Source of the DNA: Fimbriimonadaceae bacterium
Lineage (GTDB): Bacteria; Armatimonadota; Fimbriimonadia; Fimbriimonadales; Fimbriimonadaceae
Reading direction: 5' to 3'
Length of the DNA: 64,000 nt
Assembly: GCA_019187105.1 (NCBI GenBank)
Contig: JABAQM010000001.1
Coordinates: 2,944,734 to 3,008,733, forward strand
The translations under genes were made by a program, and so were the position numbers. Below the pieces are notes generated by a model. The model was not told the DNA's origin. It did no database searches and saw only the letters and a list, made by a program, of their open reading frames with translations. Below are positions 41,433 to 49,994 of the stretch, piece by piece. The stretch's first letter is position 1, and each line of letters starts with the position of its first letter.

Positions 41433-41885
41433 CTAGGCAGCGACGGTCTCCGGTGACTCAGTCTTGGGCACCGGATGCTTGGTGCCATATCCTTCGTCGG
41501 TAAGAACAATCTGTTTGGCGTATCTAGTGTCGGCGTTAATCACAATCGGACCCGCTAAGTTAACGGTCATCGACCCAGGTAATCCTTTCGGTATCGTGAC
41601 CATAGTATAGACCAGCCGAGGGGAATCCTCCGAAAGCTGCAGGAAGGCTGCGTCGGTGCCCTCCATCTCGGGAGCATATTCGGGAAAAAAAGTTGCGGGA
41701 TCGACCACGAGAAAGGCCAGGCTCCCATTATCAGCCGATTGCAGCCATCGAAACGGACTGTCTTCTTTGTGGGCGACGAGGACGAATCGGCGGCAGTCCG
41801 GAAAGCCGAGAATGCCGGTTGGAAAGGTCACGACGTCGAGGTCGTCGAACTCAATGGACCCAAATCGTGTGGTTGAAATCGTCAT
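41433..41885 (-). CDS. fliW: Flagellar assembly factor FliW
   Basis: A 150-residue FliW: FGSIEFDDLDVVTFPTGILGFP, FRWLQSADNGSLAFLVVDP and the SMTVNLAGPIVINADTRYAKQIVL segment. FliW binds either flagellin or CsrA; free FliW sequesters CsrA and so links flagellin amount to its own translation. It starts six bases after the flgL stop, with csrA following. Flagellin itself is not in this window. Confidence 0.95.
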   Translation of the reverse strand: MTISTTRFGSIEFDDLDVVTFPTGILGFPDCRRFVLVAHKEDSPFRWLQSADNGSLAFLVVDPATFFPEYAPEMEGTDAAFLQLSEDSPRLVYTMVTIPKGLPGSMTVNLAGPIVINADTRYAKQIVLTDEGYGTKHPVPKTESPETVAA

Positions 41886-41891
41886 GGGTAA

Positions 41892-42782
41892 TTACCGGAG
41901 AAAGTCCATCAGACTGAGCTGGTAGGCCTGACTGGTGACCTGCAGAGCAGCCGTGTAGGCAGTCTCAGCCGCCTGGTATTTCACAATCGCCTCAGAGATG
42001 TCGATCTCTTCAATGTCGGAGATCTGAACGGTGAATTCATCGATCCGACGCGAATGCAGGTCATTCCGAGCTTCAAGCATCGTAAGGCGCGAACCTGCTT
42101 CTGCCCGGGCTAGGCCGACCGCCGTGCTCGAATCCTGGAGGAGCTGGATGTCAACGCCGCTAATCGCCGAAATGTTGCCGCCGATGAGGTTGATGCGAAG
42201 CCCTTCCAGCGCCGTATAGGCATCTTGCACCAAAGAGCCGGCCATGGTGGAAATAGGCACGGTCTCGGCGACTTCCACCTCCACGACCCGCAGATTGTTG
42301 TCGCCGTTGTAATTGAGGGTCGAGCCCGCAACGGTGAAGGGTTTGGTGTCGACCATTTGGCCCGCAAAAATATAATCGCCGTTACCGGACTTGGTGTTTC
42401 CGAGGTCAATGAGACGCTGTTGCAGCGTGACGATTTCCTGGGCAATCGCCTCGCGCCCCTCTTGCGACGTGGATGTATTGGCGGCGAACACCGCTCGTTC
42501 ATAGGCTCGTCGCATGATGCCGTCGATGTCGCCAAGAGCGCTCTCGCTGAATTTAAGGGAGGCGATACCGACGTCGGTGTTCTTCTGAAATCGTTCAGCC
42601 GCGCCCTTGAGCGCCTTTGTGCTAAGGATGGATCGGGCGCCGATCGCATCGTCGCTCATCGACTCAATGCGCTTGCCGCTCATGACCTGACGCTGGATAG
42701 CGGCGTATCGCGCTTGAGCCGAGCGGATTTGGCTCGCGTAGGTTTCGGTTTGGTGAAGGAATCCGATGCGATCCATGGTCAT
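41892..42782 (-). CDS. flgL: Flagellar hook-filament junction protein FlgL
   Basis: A 296-residue FlgL with flagellin-like termini: MTMDRIGFLHQTETYASQIR at the N-end and a C-terminal helix AVVKYQ-type (EAIVKYQAAETAYTAALQVT) ending in LMDFLR. It sits between hook and filament together with FlgK. It follows flgK by eight bases and precedes fliW. Confidence 0.93.
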   Translation of the reverse strand: MTMDRIGFLHQTETYASQIRSAQARYAAIQRQVMSGKRIESMSDDAIGARSILSTKALKGAAERFQKNTDVGIASLKFSESALGDIDGIMRRAYERAVFAANTSTSQEGREAIAQEIVTLQQRLIDLGNTKSGNGDYIFAGQMVDTKPFTVAGSTLNYNGDNNLRVVEVEVAETVPISTMAGSLVQDAYTALEGLRINLIGGNISAISGVDIQLLQDSSTAVGLARAEAGSRLTMLEARNDLHSRRIDEFTVQISDIEEIDISEAIVKYQAAETAYTAALQVTSQAYQLSLMDFLR

Positions 42783-42790
42783 TCAGCGGG

Positions 42791-44167
42791 CTAGTTCAGG
42801 AGATTTACTAAATCTTCGGTAACTTGGTCGAGAACCGATAGGACTCGGGCTGCAGCTTGGTAGCTACGCTGAAAACGCAGCATGTTCGCCATTTCATCGT
42901 CAATCGAGACTCCGCTGATCGATGCCCGCTGGGCTTCGATCTGTTGCACGATGACGTTTTGCGTGTCTCGGCTGCTTTCAGCGTGTTCCGCGTCCTGTCC
43001 GAGCCTGCCGAGGGCATCGCCGTAATAATCCTGGAACGTCTTCGTGCCAAGTGCGCCGAGCCCCTGAGAGCGTAGGTCGCTAAGGCTGAGGGCGAGTCCG
43101 CCGTCTCCTGCGTTGCCGGACGTGCCGCTGCTGATGTTGTTGATGTCGGCGAGAACCTGAGCACTGAGGCTGAAGTCGATGGCGCCGGTTTGAACCGCTG
43201 CATCGGCAAAGAACTGGATGCCGGTCGTTCCATTTGGGTTGATACCTGTCGTGTGGAGCAGATTGAATTCGGTCTTGAGCGTATTGGCAAGCAAGTCGAG
43301 CTGGCTCTGCTGGCTCGTGATGGCGTTCAGCCCGCTCATCAAACCGTAGAGCGTGCCGGAACGGACGTCGTAGGTGTTGACCCCGTCCGTTACCGAGTAC
43401 GTTCCTGCATTGAACGTCGAGGGATAGCTGTGGGCGACATTCGACTCGACCAGTGTGAATTGGCTGGCATAGACCGCAACCGTGCCGTCGTCGAATTCAG
43501 AGGTATGGACCTGGACATAGGTAGAGAGCTCGCCAATTAGGCGGTCGCGCTGATCCATCAGGTCATTTGGTGAGCCGCCACCCGCCTTCCCAAATCGAAT
43601 CTTCGCGTTGAGCTCAGCGATTTCCTTCGAAATCTGGTTGATTTGGTCTATCGTGCCTGAAACTTCTCCCGTGAGCTGGGCGGCCAGGTCATTGAGCTGT
43701 TGGTAGGTTGAACGGACGCGTTGCGTCAGCGCTTCGCCGGCATTCCGGACCTCGATCCTCGCTCCGGCGTCATTAGGGTTGCTGGCAAGGCCCGACCACG
43801 CATCGAACATCCGGTTGAGTGCCGATGCGATGCCGGCATCACCGGGCTCATTGAACAGCTTCTCGATTCGCTTCAGCGTGCTCGCCTGGGTTGAAAACTT
43901 CGACAGATCCGCTCCCGCGCCTTGCATTCGGGCCTCAAGGAAGAGATCGCGAATCCGATTGATCGAGGAGATCGTGACGCCCGAACCGAGAGCCTGGCGG
44001 CCATTCGAATAGAGTGTGGCGGCTTCGGTAGACGAGAAGTCGACGACCTGCCGGGAATAGCCCGCGGTGTTGACGTTAGCGATGTTGTGCCCGGCGGTCT
44101 CCAGCGCCCGCTGGAGACTGCGCATGGCCCGTGAGGCCGTATCGATTCCGTGAAATGATCCGGGCAT
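42791..44167 (-). CDS. flgK: Flagellar hook-filament junction protein FlgK
   Basis: A 458-residue FlgK. The N-terminal rod-type signature LETAGHNIANVNTAGYSRQ is followed by SGVTISSINRIRDLFLEARMQ; the C-terminus has SGVSIDDEMANMLRFQRSYQAAARVL. It connects the hook to FlgL and the filament. Lies between the flgN-like gene and flgL in the flagellar operon. Confidence 0.95.
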   Translation of the reverse strand: MPGSFHGIDTASRAMRSLQRALETAGHNIANVNTAGYSRQVVDFSSTEAATLYSNGRQALGSGVTISSINRIRDLFLEARMQGAGADLSKFSTQASTLKRIEKLFNEPGDAGIASALNRMFDAWSGLASNPNDAGARIEVRNAGEALTQRVRSTYQQLNDLAAQLTGEVSGTIDQINQISKEIAELNAKIRFGKAGGGSPNDLMDQRDRLIGELSTYVQVHTSEFDDGTVAVYASQFTLVESNVAHSYPSTFNAGTYSVTDGVNTYDVRSGTLYGLMSGLNAITSQQSQLDLLANTLKTEFNLLHTTGINPNGTTGIQFFADAAVQTGAIDFSLSAQVLADINNISSGTSGNAGDGGLALSLSDLRSQGLGALGTKTFQDYYGDALGRLGQDAEHAESSRDTQNVIVQQIEAQRASISGVSIDDEMANMLRFQRSYQAAARVLSVLDQVTEDLVNLLN

Positions 44168-44176
44168 GGCGGTTGC

Positions 44177-44650
44177 TTAAGCCACCCGATCCAGGACTAC
44201 GGGTCCCGGTTCAACCGTGGCAAACCTCCCTTGCTGTTCGGTGGCGGTCTTGGCGATCAAGGCCACCGTACCGGTGATGTACTGGAGCTCGTTCTCGATA
44301 AGCTTTCGATTGCGGCCGATAACCTCCTCAACATGTTGGGCAGCGACCTTCACTCGGTTCGCAAGCGCCTGAAGCTGCCTTCCTTCCGTCTTCTCGAGTC
44401 CTTGCACCACGCTTCGGAGGTCGGGCGTGACGCCCAAGGCTCCGGCCAGACGTTTGGCACAGTCGACGGCCTTGTCATCAATCTCGCGCAATCGCTCCAG
44501 AAGCTTCTCCAGCTCCGGCTGAATGCGTTCCACACGGGCAACATCCCGCAACGTCAGAGCGGCGGTTTGCTCATAGAGCGAACGCAGCATCTGCTCCGAC
44601 GTCGCCAGGTAGTCCCACCAAAGAGTTTGTAATTCTCGGGACTGGGTCAT
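44177..44650 (-). CDS. flgN: FlgN-like flagellar export chaperone
   Basis: A 157-residue all-helical protein with the FlgN architecture: an N-terminal helix pair (YLATSEQMLRSLYEQTAALT) and a C-terminal helix GRNRKLIENELQYITGTV that in FlgN binds FlgK and FlgL. The assignment depends largely on position immediately before flgK and on this last helix. It keeps hook-junction proteins unfolded for export. Confidence 0.75.
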   Translation of the reverse strand: MTQSRELQTLWWDYLATSEQMLRSLYEQTAALTLRDVARVERIQPELEKLLERLREIDDKAVDCAKRLAGALGVTPDLRSVVQGLEKTEGRQLQALANRVKVAAQHVEEVIGRNRKLIENELQYITGTVALIAKTATEQQGRFATVEPGPVVLDRVA

Positions 44651-44652
44651 CT

Positions 44653-45498
44653 TTATCCTTGAATGTCAACGTGTCCTTGCATCAGCTGAGCCGTGAGATC
44701 GGCATTCAGAATCTGCTTGGACAATCGGTTGTAGATCATGCTTCCGATGCCGACCCGACCGGTTTCGCTTACGGAGGCCGAGATTTGCTGGTCGAACATT
44801 TCCATCGCCATGCCTTTCATCGGATCACTGCTTTCGGAGCCGCCGATACCTGCTCGCATCTTGCCCACCAGGTCCTTCAGGAGGAGCGCCTCCAGGTCTT
44901 GGGTGGCCTTACGCAGCTTGCTTAACTTCGCCTGGGTTGCCGATGGCACCTCAGAGAGATCGCCCGATTCCACGTGCTCAAGAATCTTCTTGGCCTGTTC
45001 CAGAGACGGCAGGGGCCGATCTGCGTGGGGTTTCGGGGCGACCGTCGTCGGATCCGGGAGGTTGTTTGACCCATTCCAGAACGGAATCGGCAGCTCCTCT
45101 CCAGGAAGGTCGTCGCTCCGAATCGGTGCAGTGAAGACGGGCCGGTCCCCAAGGCTCGGCTCCGGCAACACGGACGTCATGCGGGGTCCCAGGGTCGTCG
45201 GGTCAGGCAAGTCGTTCTCGGCATCCCAGAAGGGAACCGGGACCTCTTCGCCTGGCAACTGGTTATGGGTCCGAATCGGTGCGGTTGGTTCCGGCCGTTC
45301 GGTTGAACCCGAGCTGAAGATCGGTCGCTTCTCACTTGGGGCCGGCAAATCGGCCCTCGGCTTGGTCAAGAGGACCGGGGTACGAGTCGAGTCCGAACTT
45401 GGCTTGGGAATGCCCTCACCGGGGTTCGGGGGTTGATTACGATCCGGTCTGACCCCGGTTGTCCACCGGGGCAGTCCCGCTGTCGTGCGAATGTCCAT
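44653..45498 (-). CDS. flgJ: FlgJ-type rod-binding protein with repeat-bearing N-terminal extension
   Basis: A 281-residue protein. Residues about 195-275 match the N-terminal rod-binding domain of FlgJ: LEALLLKDLVGKMRAG, KGMAMEMFDQQIS, ADLTAQLM. The muramidase domain that follows it in enterobacterial FlgJ is absent. In its place at the N-terminus is a Pro-rich, probably disordered extension of about 165 residues with two imperfect copies of a 50-residue unit (about residues 52-111 and 111-160), sharing APIR, LPGEE, P[VI]PFW and NLPDPTT. It is unclear what the extension binds; the peptidoglycan or the MS ring are candidates. Between flgI and flgN. Confidence 0.8.
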   Translation of the reverse strand: MDIRTTAGLPRWTTGVRPDRNQPPNPGEGIPKPSSDSTRTPVLLTKPRADLPAPSEKRPIFSSGSTERPEPTAPIRTHNQLPGEEVPVPFWDAENDLPDPTTLGPRMTSVLPEPSLGDRPVFTAPIRSDDLPGEELPIPFWNGSNNLPDPTTVAPKPHADRPLPSLEQAKKILEHVESGDLSEVPSATQAKLSKLRKATQDLEALLLKDLVGKMRAGIGGSESSDPMKGMAMEMFDQQISASVSETGRVGIGSMIYNRLSKQILNADLTAQLMQGHVDIQG

Positions 45499-45500
45499 AG

Positions 45501-46670
45501 TTATTGCACCTTGATTCTCGCTTTGAGCGAGCCTTGATCACGTAGAGCCTGCAGGATCGAAATGACGTCCCTAGGGCTCAATTGCAGGGTTTGAAAAATC
45601 CTCGCGAGGTCGGATACGGTTGCGTTCGGACCAAGAAGGCCCACCTGCGCGGTTTCCTCCTCGGCGCTCACCGTCGTGTTCGTGCCGGCCACGGTGGTTC
45701 CGTTCGAGAACGAGTTGGGCTGGCTAACGAACGATTCCCGCGTGATCGTGACCTGCAGGCTGCCGTGGGCGACCACGGCTGGCCCCAGTCGAACGTTGCC
45801 ACCGATCACGATCGTTCCCGTCCGCTCATTCACCACGACCAGTGCCGGGATGTCTGCAAAGACGGTTGCCGACTCGATCTTCGACATCGCCTCCACCGGG
45901 CTCATCCCGATCGGCAGGCGAAGCTCGATCGTGCCACCATCGACCGGATTCGGATCGAACTCCGGGAACCGTTTCTGAAGCGTTTCGCTCAGCCGGTGGG
46001 CGGTGGTGATATCGGCATCGTCGATCTCGAGGAATAACTTGCCGTCGAAAACGATCTGAGTTGGGACGCCTTGCTCGACGATGCCCCCACCCGGGATCCG
46101 TCCGACGTTGACGTGGTTCTTTTGGACCGAATTGCCGCTCGCGCTTACGTTAAAGCCGCCGATGCTGACCGGCCCCATCGCCACAACATAGGCGTTTTCC
46201 TTGTCCCCGGCGCCGAACATGGGCGTTTGGAGCAGGGTGCCGCCCTGAAGACTGGTGGCGTCGCCGATCGAATGGACGATCACGTCGATGCGGTTGCCGG
46301 GCGAGGCGAACGGGGGCAGCTCGGCGGTTATCATGACCGCCGCCACGTTTTTCGCCTTCAATTTGGCGGCATCCACTTGGTTGCCGAAGTCCCGCAGGAT
46401 GTTTGCAAGGGCGGTCTGGGTGAAGGGAATGCTCTTGTCGCCAGTTCCTTCAAGACCGATCACTAGACCGTAACCGACGAGCTGGTTGGCGCGGACACCC
46501 CGAAAGCGGGCGATATCCTTGATGCGAACCTCGATGCCGGATTGCTCGACGCGATTTGCCTCTTGTATGGCACGATCCGGCTTGGGTGGATCCTGCTTGG
46601 TTTGAGCAAGGCCGAGCGACACGGAGGCGATGAGCAGGGTGGAAAGTAGGGTCTTCATCAGAACAACCAA
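45501..46670 (-). CDS. flgI: Flagellar P-ring protein FlgI
   Basis: A 389-residue FlgI with signal peptide (LLSTLLIASVSLGLAQ). Typical segments: VRIKDIARFRGVRANQLVGYGLV, GTGDKSIPFTQTALANIL, KNVAAVMITAELPPFASPG and VVVNERTGTIVIGGNVRLGPAVVAHG. It builds the P ring in the peptidoglycan layer and so implies an outer membrane. Its start overlaps flgH's end by 13 bases. Confidence 0.96.
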   Translation of the reverse strand: MVVLMKTLLSTLLIASVSLGLAQTKQDPPKPDRAIQEANRVEQSGIEVRIKDIARFRGVRANQLVGYGLVIGLEGTGDKSIPFTQTALANILRDFGNQVDAAKLKAKNVAAVMITAELPPFASPGNRIDVIVHSIGDATSLQGGTLLQTPMFGAGDKENAYVVAMGPVSIGGFNVSASGNSVQKNHVNVGRIPGGGIVEQGVPTQIVFDGKLFLEIDDADITTAHRLSETLQKRFPEFDPNPVDGGTIELRLPIGMSPVEAMSKIESATVFADIPALVVVNERTGTIVIGGNVRLGPAVVAHGSLQVTITRESFVSQPNSFSNGTTVAGTNTTVSAEEETAQVGLLGPNATVSDLARIFQTLQLSPRDVISILQALRDQGSLKARIKVQ

Positions 46671-47260
46671 TCCAGTAGTCGAGTAATGAGGCCGCGGCGC
46701 TGGCGGTCGTTGATGGTGCCTTTGCCGTCCAGCTTGATATGCGCATCGGCGATCGCCTCGCTCATTACCGTGTTATCGGGCCTGATATCTTCGCGGCGAA
46801 TGACGCCGGTGATCTTGAAGAGCTGCGTCTCCTTGTTGACAACCACCGAACGGGCGCCTTCGATCGTCAGCGTGCCATTCGGCTGCACACTCGTTACGAT
46901 CGCACTCATCTTCGCGGTCAGTTTGGAGCTTTGACCCGTCGTTCCAGAGCCACTGTTGCTGGACTTCGCACCGATTGCCCAGTTCGGAATCAGGTTCTTT
47001 AGGATCGGCCCAAGACCCTCGGTGATGTCGGTGGAGTCGTTCTTGCTCGACGACGTATTGGCCGAGTAGGTTGCCACTGAAGACTCGCTGATGATGATGG
47101 TCAGGAGGTCGCCTTCGCTCCGTGCCACCCGATCCCGGAGGGGATTCGTACCTCGAACCCACAGCGTCCCTGGGTTGACGTTCTTTGTGATCAGGTTCGA
47201 ATCTTGGGCCGCGAGACTCGTCGAGGCGAGCAACAACGTGGGGAGGAACAAGATTTTCAT
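46658..47260 (-). CDS. flgH: Flagellar L-ring protein FlgH, no lipobox
   Basis: A 200-residue FlgH: SLWxxxxNPLRDRVARSEGDLLTI-type start (TLWVRGTNPLRDRVARSEGD), TSSSKNDSTD and C-terminal GVIRREDIRPDNTVMSEAIADAHI. It forms the L ring in the outer membrane. FlgH in proteobacteria is a lipoprotein with Leu-x-Gly-Cys after a signal peptide; here the N-terminus (MKILFLPTLLLASTSLAAQ) has no Cys, so the ring would be anchored without a lipid. Between flgA (overlap four bases) and flgI (overlap 13 bases). Confidence 0.93.
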   Translation of the reverse strand: MKILFLPTLLLASTSLAAQDSNLITKNVNPGTLWVRGTNPLRDRVARSEGDLLTIIISESSVATYSANTSSSKNDSTDITEGLGPILKNLIPNWAIGAKSSNSGSGTTGQSSKLTAKMSAIVTSVQPNGTLTIEGARSVVVNKETQLFKITGVIRREDIRPDNTVMSEAIADAHIKLDGKGTINDRQRRGLITRLLDWLF

Positions 47261-48378
47261 GGATTCACCTCGACAACACCTGGCTCGACAACCTTTCCGG
47301 TTAGTTCGACGCCAGTTTCGGACTTGACTGGAACCCGGTCGCCGACGAAGGCGGATGAGACGGCTTTGCCGCGCGATTCGACGATGGCGTCGCCACTCCG
47401 AACGCGGATTCGAACAATCTCCCCGGCTTTCACGCCAGGAATCGCCGGAGGCTTGCTGAACGAAATTGTTCGCGAGTTGATTCGCTTGCCGTCGACATGC
47501 ACGGCGACGATCACGCGGACTTTGTCGCGGGTTGCTGCGACCGATTCCGCCGTCAATTCAACAACTCCCGGAGGTACTTGGATGTCAATGGACTTGCCGT
47601 CTTCGACGAGTTCGATATCACGGCCGACTTCCAAGCGAGCCACCTTCAGCGCGGTTTCGGCGAACTGCTTATGGCTCACAACCTGAGATTTGCGAACGAC
47701 GGCGGCTCCAGCTGGAACCGTGACCTCGTAATGCTCAGGCGCTAGCTTGGCCATGCGGAGGCGCCCCAAAATCGCGACGCGGTCAAGACCGCGTTCCACG
47801 CCCATGCCAGGCGATTCACCAATTTCGACCTCGCTCAAACGCTGGCGAAGGGCTTCGGGAGCCTCAATCTCGGCGATGTGACCCAGTGTGAAGGGTGTGG
47901 TTGCAACCTCCGACCGGGCTCGTACTTTTATCCGAACAAGGTCCCGAGAGTCGCTGGAAGTCTGCGTCGGAGTCGCGCGGGTGTTGCCGGCGGTCCGAAT
48001 CGTGCCAAAGCCGTGGTCGCCGGGAAACCCAAGCTGGCCGCGGGAGCGGGCAATATGGAAGGCTCCCGACGGTTGAGGTGTCTCGGCTGCGCTGAACTTT
48101 GCCAAGCGAATCCTGCCCGCTTTAAACTCGGCTTGAGCGGTCGTGATCGTAAGGAGTCCGGCACTATCCACATCGATTTTCGTGGGAATGCCCGATACGG
48201 CCATCGCAGGAAGTAGGCGCTCGCCCGAGGAGGCGGCGACAAAGCCGTTCCTTACCTCTAGCGTGGCGGAACGGGCGTACACGGTGCGTCCTTCGGCGGT
48301 GAAGCGCAGGTAGCCTTCGCCCTCGATCTCGACCTTGAGCGTTGCGGAAGCGGCAATTAGGAGCAGGACAGAATTCAT
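47257..48378 (-). CDS. flgA: P-ring assembly chaperone FlgA
   Basis: A 373-residue protein whose C-terminal about 150 residues have the SAF/FlgA layout: VVRKSQVVSHKQFAETALKVARLEVGRDI, GVKAGEIVRIRVRSGDAIVESRGKAVSSAFVGDRVPVKSE and VELTGKVVEPGVVEV. The N-terminal part has a signal peptide and a long poorly conserved region, making it longer than usual (about 220-250). FlgA helps FlgI assemble in the periplasm. It overlaps flgH by four bases. Confidence 0.88.
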   Translation of the reverse strand: MNSVLLLIAASATLKVEIEGEGYLRFTAEGRTVYARSATLEVRNGFVAASSGERLLPAMAVSGIPTKIDVDSAGLLTITTAQAEFKAGRIRLAKFSAAETPQPSGAFHIARSRGQLGFPGDHGFGTIRTAGNTRATPTQTSSDSRDLVRIKVRARSEVATTPFTLGHIAEIEAPEALRQRLSEVEIGESPGMGVERGLDRVAILGRLRMAKLAPEHYEVTVPAGAAVVRKSQVVSHKQFAETALKVARLEVGRDIELVEDGKSIDIQVPPGVVELTAESVAATRDKVRVIVAVHVDGKRINSRTISFSKPPAIPGVKAGEIVRIRVRSGDAIVESRGKAVSSAFVGDRVPVKSETGVELTGKVVEPGVVEVNP

Positions 48379-48382
48379 GGCC

Positions 48383-49171
48383 TTACCTCTTGAGGTTGTT
48401 CAGGATCTGGAGCATGTCATCCGAGGTCTGGACAGCCTTTGAGTTGATCTCGTAGGCCCGTTGGGCAAGGATCATCCGGACCATTTCCTCCACGATCGCC
48501 ACGTTCGAACCTTCGAGAAATCCGGCCGTAAGCGATCCCGAACCGCCCTCGCCGGGAGTTTGCTCCGTAGCGTCTCCGCTGCCGCCGCCGGCAACGAAGA
48601 GGTTCTGGCCGACGCGGGTCAGACCGGCCGGGTTTTGGAACATGTAAAGCTTGATGTCGCCAAGCGGCTGCGGGTCGTTCTGACCTGCAAGAATGGCGCT
48701 TACCGCACCATTGGGACTGATGGTCAGGGCCGTCGCGTCAGCAGGAATCGTGATGTTCGGTGAAATCGGAAAGCCGTCGGACGTGGTCAGAAGCCCGTTG
48801 GCATCCCGCTGAAAGCTGCCGTCCCGTGTGTAGGCGAACGTGCCGTCAGGACGCTCCACCTGGAAGAAACCACCTCCCGAAACCGCGATGTCAGTGTCCT
48901 TGCCGGTGGCGATGGGTACCCCAACCGTGAAGTTTGAAGAGGTTCCAACGAACATGGAGCCTAAACCCACTTGGTTGGCCATGGGCGACTTTCTTTCGCC
49001 GCCCGTAGTAGCACCCGAAGCGCGAATGGTCTGATAGACCATATCTTGAAACTGTGCGCGCTGGCCTTTGAAGCCAGTGGTATTGACGTTCGCCAGGTTG
49101 TTGGCGATGACGTCGAGGTTGTATTGCTGGGCGACCATGCCGGCCCCGGCGGTGTTTAACGATCGGATCAT
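48383..49171 (-). CDS. flgG: Flagellar distal rod protein FlgG
   Basis: A 262-residue FlgG with the rod motif NLDVIANNLANVNTTGFKGQRAQF and the FlgG-specific QTSDDMLQILNNLKR at the C-terminus; LGSMFVGTSSNFTVG and FQRDANGLLTT are in the core. It forms the outer rod. It follows flgF by 19 bases in the same operon. Confidence 0.95.
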   Translation of the reverse strand: MIRSLNTAGAGMVAQQYNLDVIANNLANVNTTGFKGQRAQFQDMVYQTIRASGATTGGERKSPMANQVGLGSMFVGTSSNFTVGVPIATGKDTDIAVSGGGFFQVERPDGTFAYTRDGSFQRDANGLLTTSDGFPISPNITIPADATALTISPNGAVSAILAGQNDPQPLGDIKLYMFQNPAGLTRVGQNLFVAGGGSGDATEQTPGEGGSGSLTAGFLEGSNVAIVEEMVRMILAQRAYEINSKAVQTSDDMLQILNNLKR

Positions 49172-49190
49172 GGTGGTGGTTCTGGTCTCC

Positions 49191-49934
49191 TTAGTGGTCC
49201 AAGGCCTGCGTCAGGCGCTGCATAAGCTCGTCCTGCTGCTGGGTCTGGCGTTGCGCCATTTCAAACGAGCGGTTGAGCTTGATCAGGTGGATCATTGACT
49301 CGACGGGATTAACGTTCGAGGTCTCTAGGGAGCCCGAAACCAACTCAAACTCGGCCAAGGGTTCAGCTTGGTCCGTGTTGTAGAGTCCGTTCGGCTGTCT
49401 TACCCACGTTCCCCTAAAGAGGCCAATCTTGGCGACTTCGGTCCCAACGGAACCCTCAAACGACTGAATGGTGCCGTCAGCCTGAATCTCGACGCGACCG
49501 GCCGGAATGTCGATCGTCCGGCCGTCTTCGTCGAGTACGGGCTGTCCGTCAGGCGTGGTAAGCCGCCCGTCCTTCGACAGCGTGAAGCTGCCATTACGGG
49601 TGTAACGTACGCCTTGATCAGTCTGAATGGCGAACATCCCGATCTCCCCGTCGCTATCCAGGATGGCGACGTCGAGAGGGTTGCCGGTCGTTTGGAGGTT
49701 GCCGGATCGTAGGTCGAGGAATCCAACCTGTTCGGTCGGACCCGCACCCAACGTTCCGATGGATTGGCCCTCGCCTCCGTTGGCGTAAAGCGTGGTGAGC
49801 AGCGCCTCGTCAAAGGCGATGTTCTCCTGCTTGTAGCCGACCGTATTGGCGTTGGCCAGATTGTGGGTAATGACGTCCAACTGCCTCTGCAATCCCGTCA
49901 TCCCCGTGGCCGTTGCATAAATGCCTCGGTTCAT
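49191..49934 (-). CDS. flgF: Flagellar proximal rod protein FlgF
   Basis: A 247-residue FlgF/FlgG-family rod protein. The start is set at ATG 49934, which gives the normal N-terminus MNRGIYATATGMTGLQRQLD and NLANANTVGYKQ; the extended frame upstream has no coding character. Its C-terminus lacks the FlgG end and is FlgF-like. As the first gene of the flagellar operon it fixes its direction. No clean sigma-28 type (TAAA-N15-GCCGATAA) promoter is visible upstream; TATGTG is four bases before the ATG. Confidence 0.9.
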   Translation of the reverse strand: MNRGIYATATGMTGLQRQLDVITHNLANANTVGYKQENIAFDEALLTTLYANGGEGQSIGTLGAGPTEQVGFLDLRSGNLQTTGNPLDVAILDSDGEIGMFAIQTDQGVRYTRNGSFTLSKDGRLTTPDGQPVLDEDGRTIDIPAGRVEIQADGTIQSFEGSVGTEVAKIGLFRGTWVRQPNGLYNTDQAEPLAEFELVSGSLETSNVNPVESMIHLIKLNRSFEMAQRQTQQQDELMQRLTQALDH

Positions 49935-49994
49935 CCCACATAGTTGTCGGCAGACGGCCTTCCGGGGAAAAGGCCCGCAAGTTGGCAATCTTTT

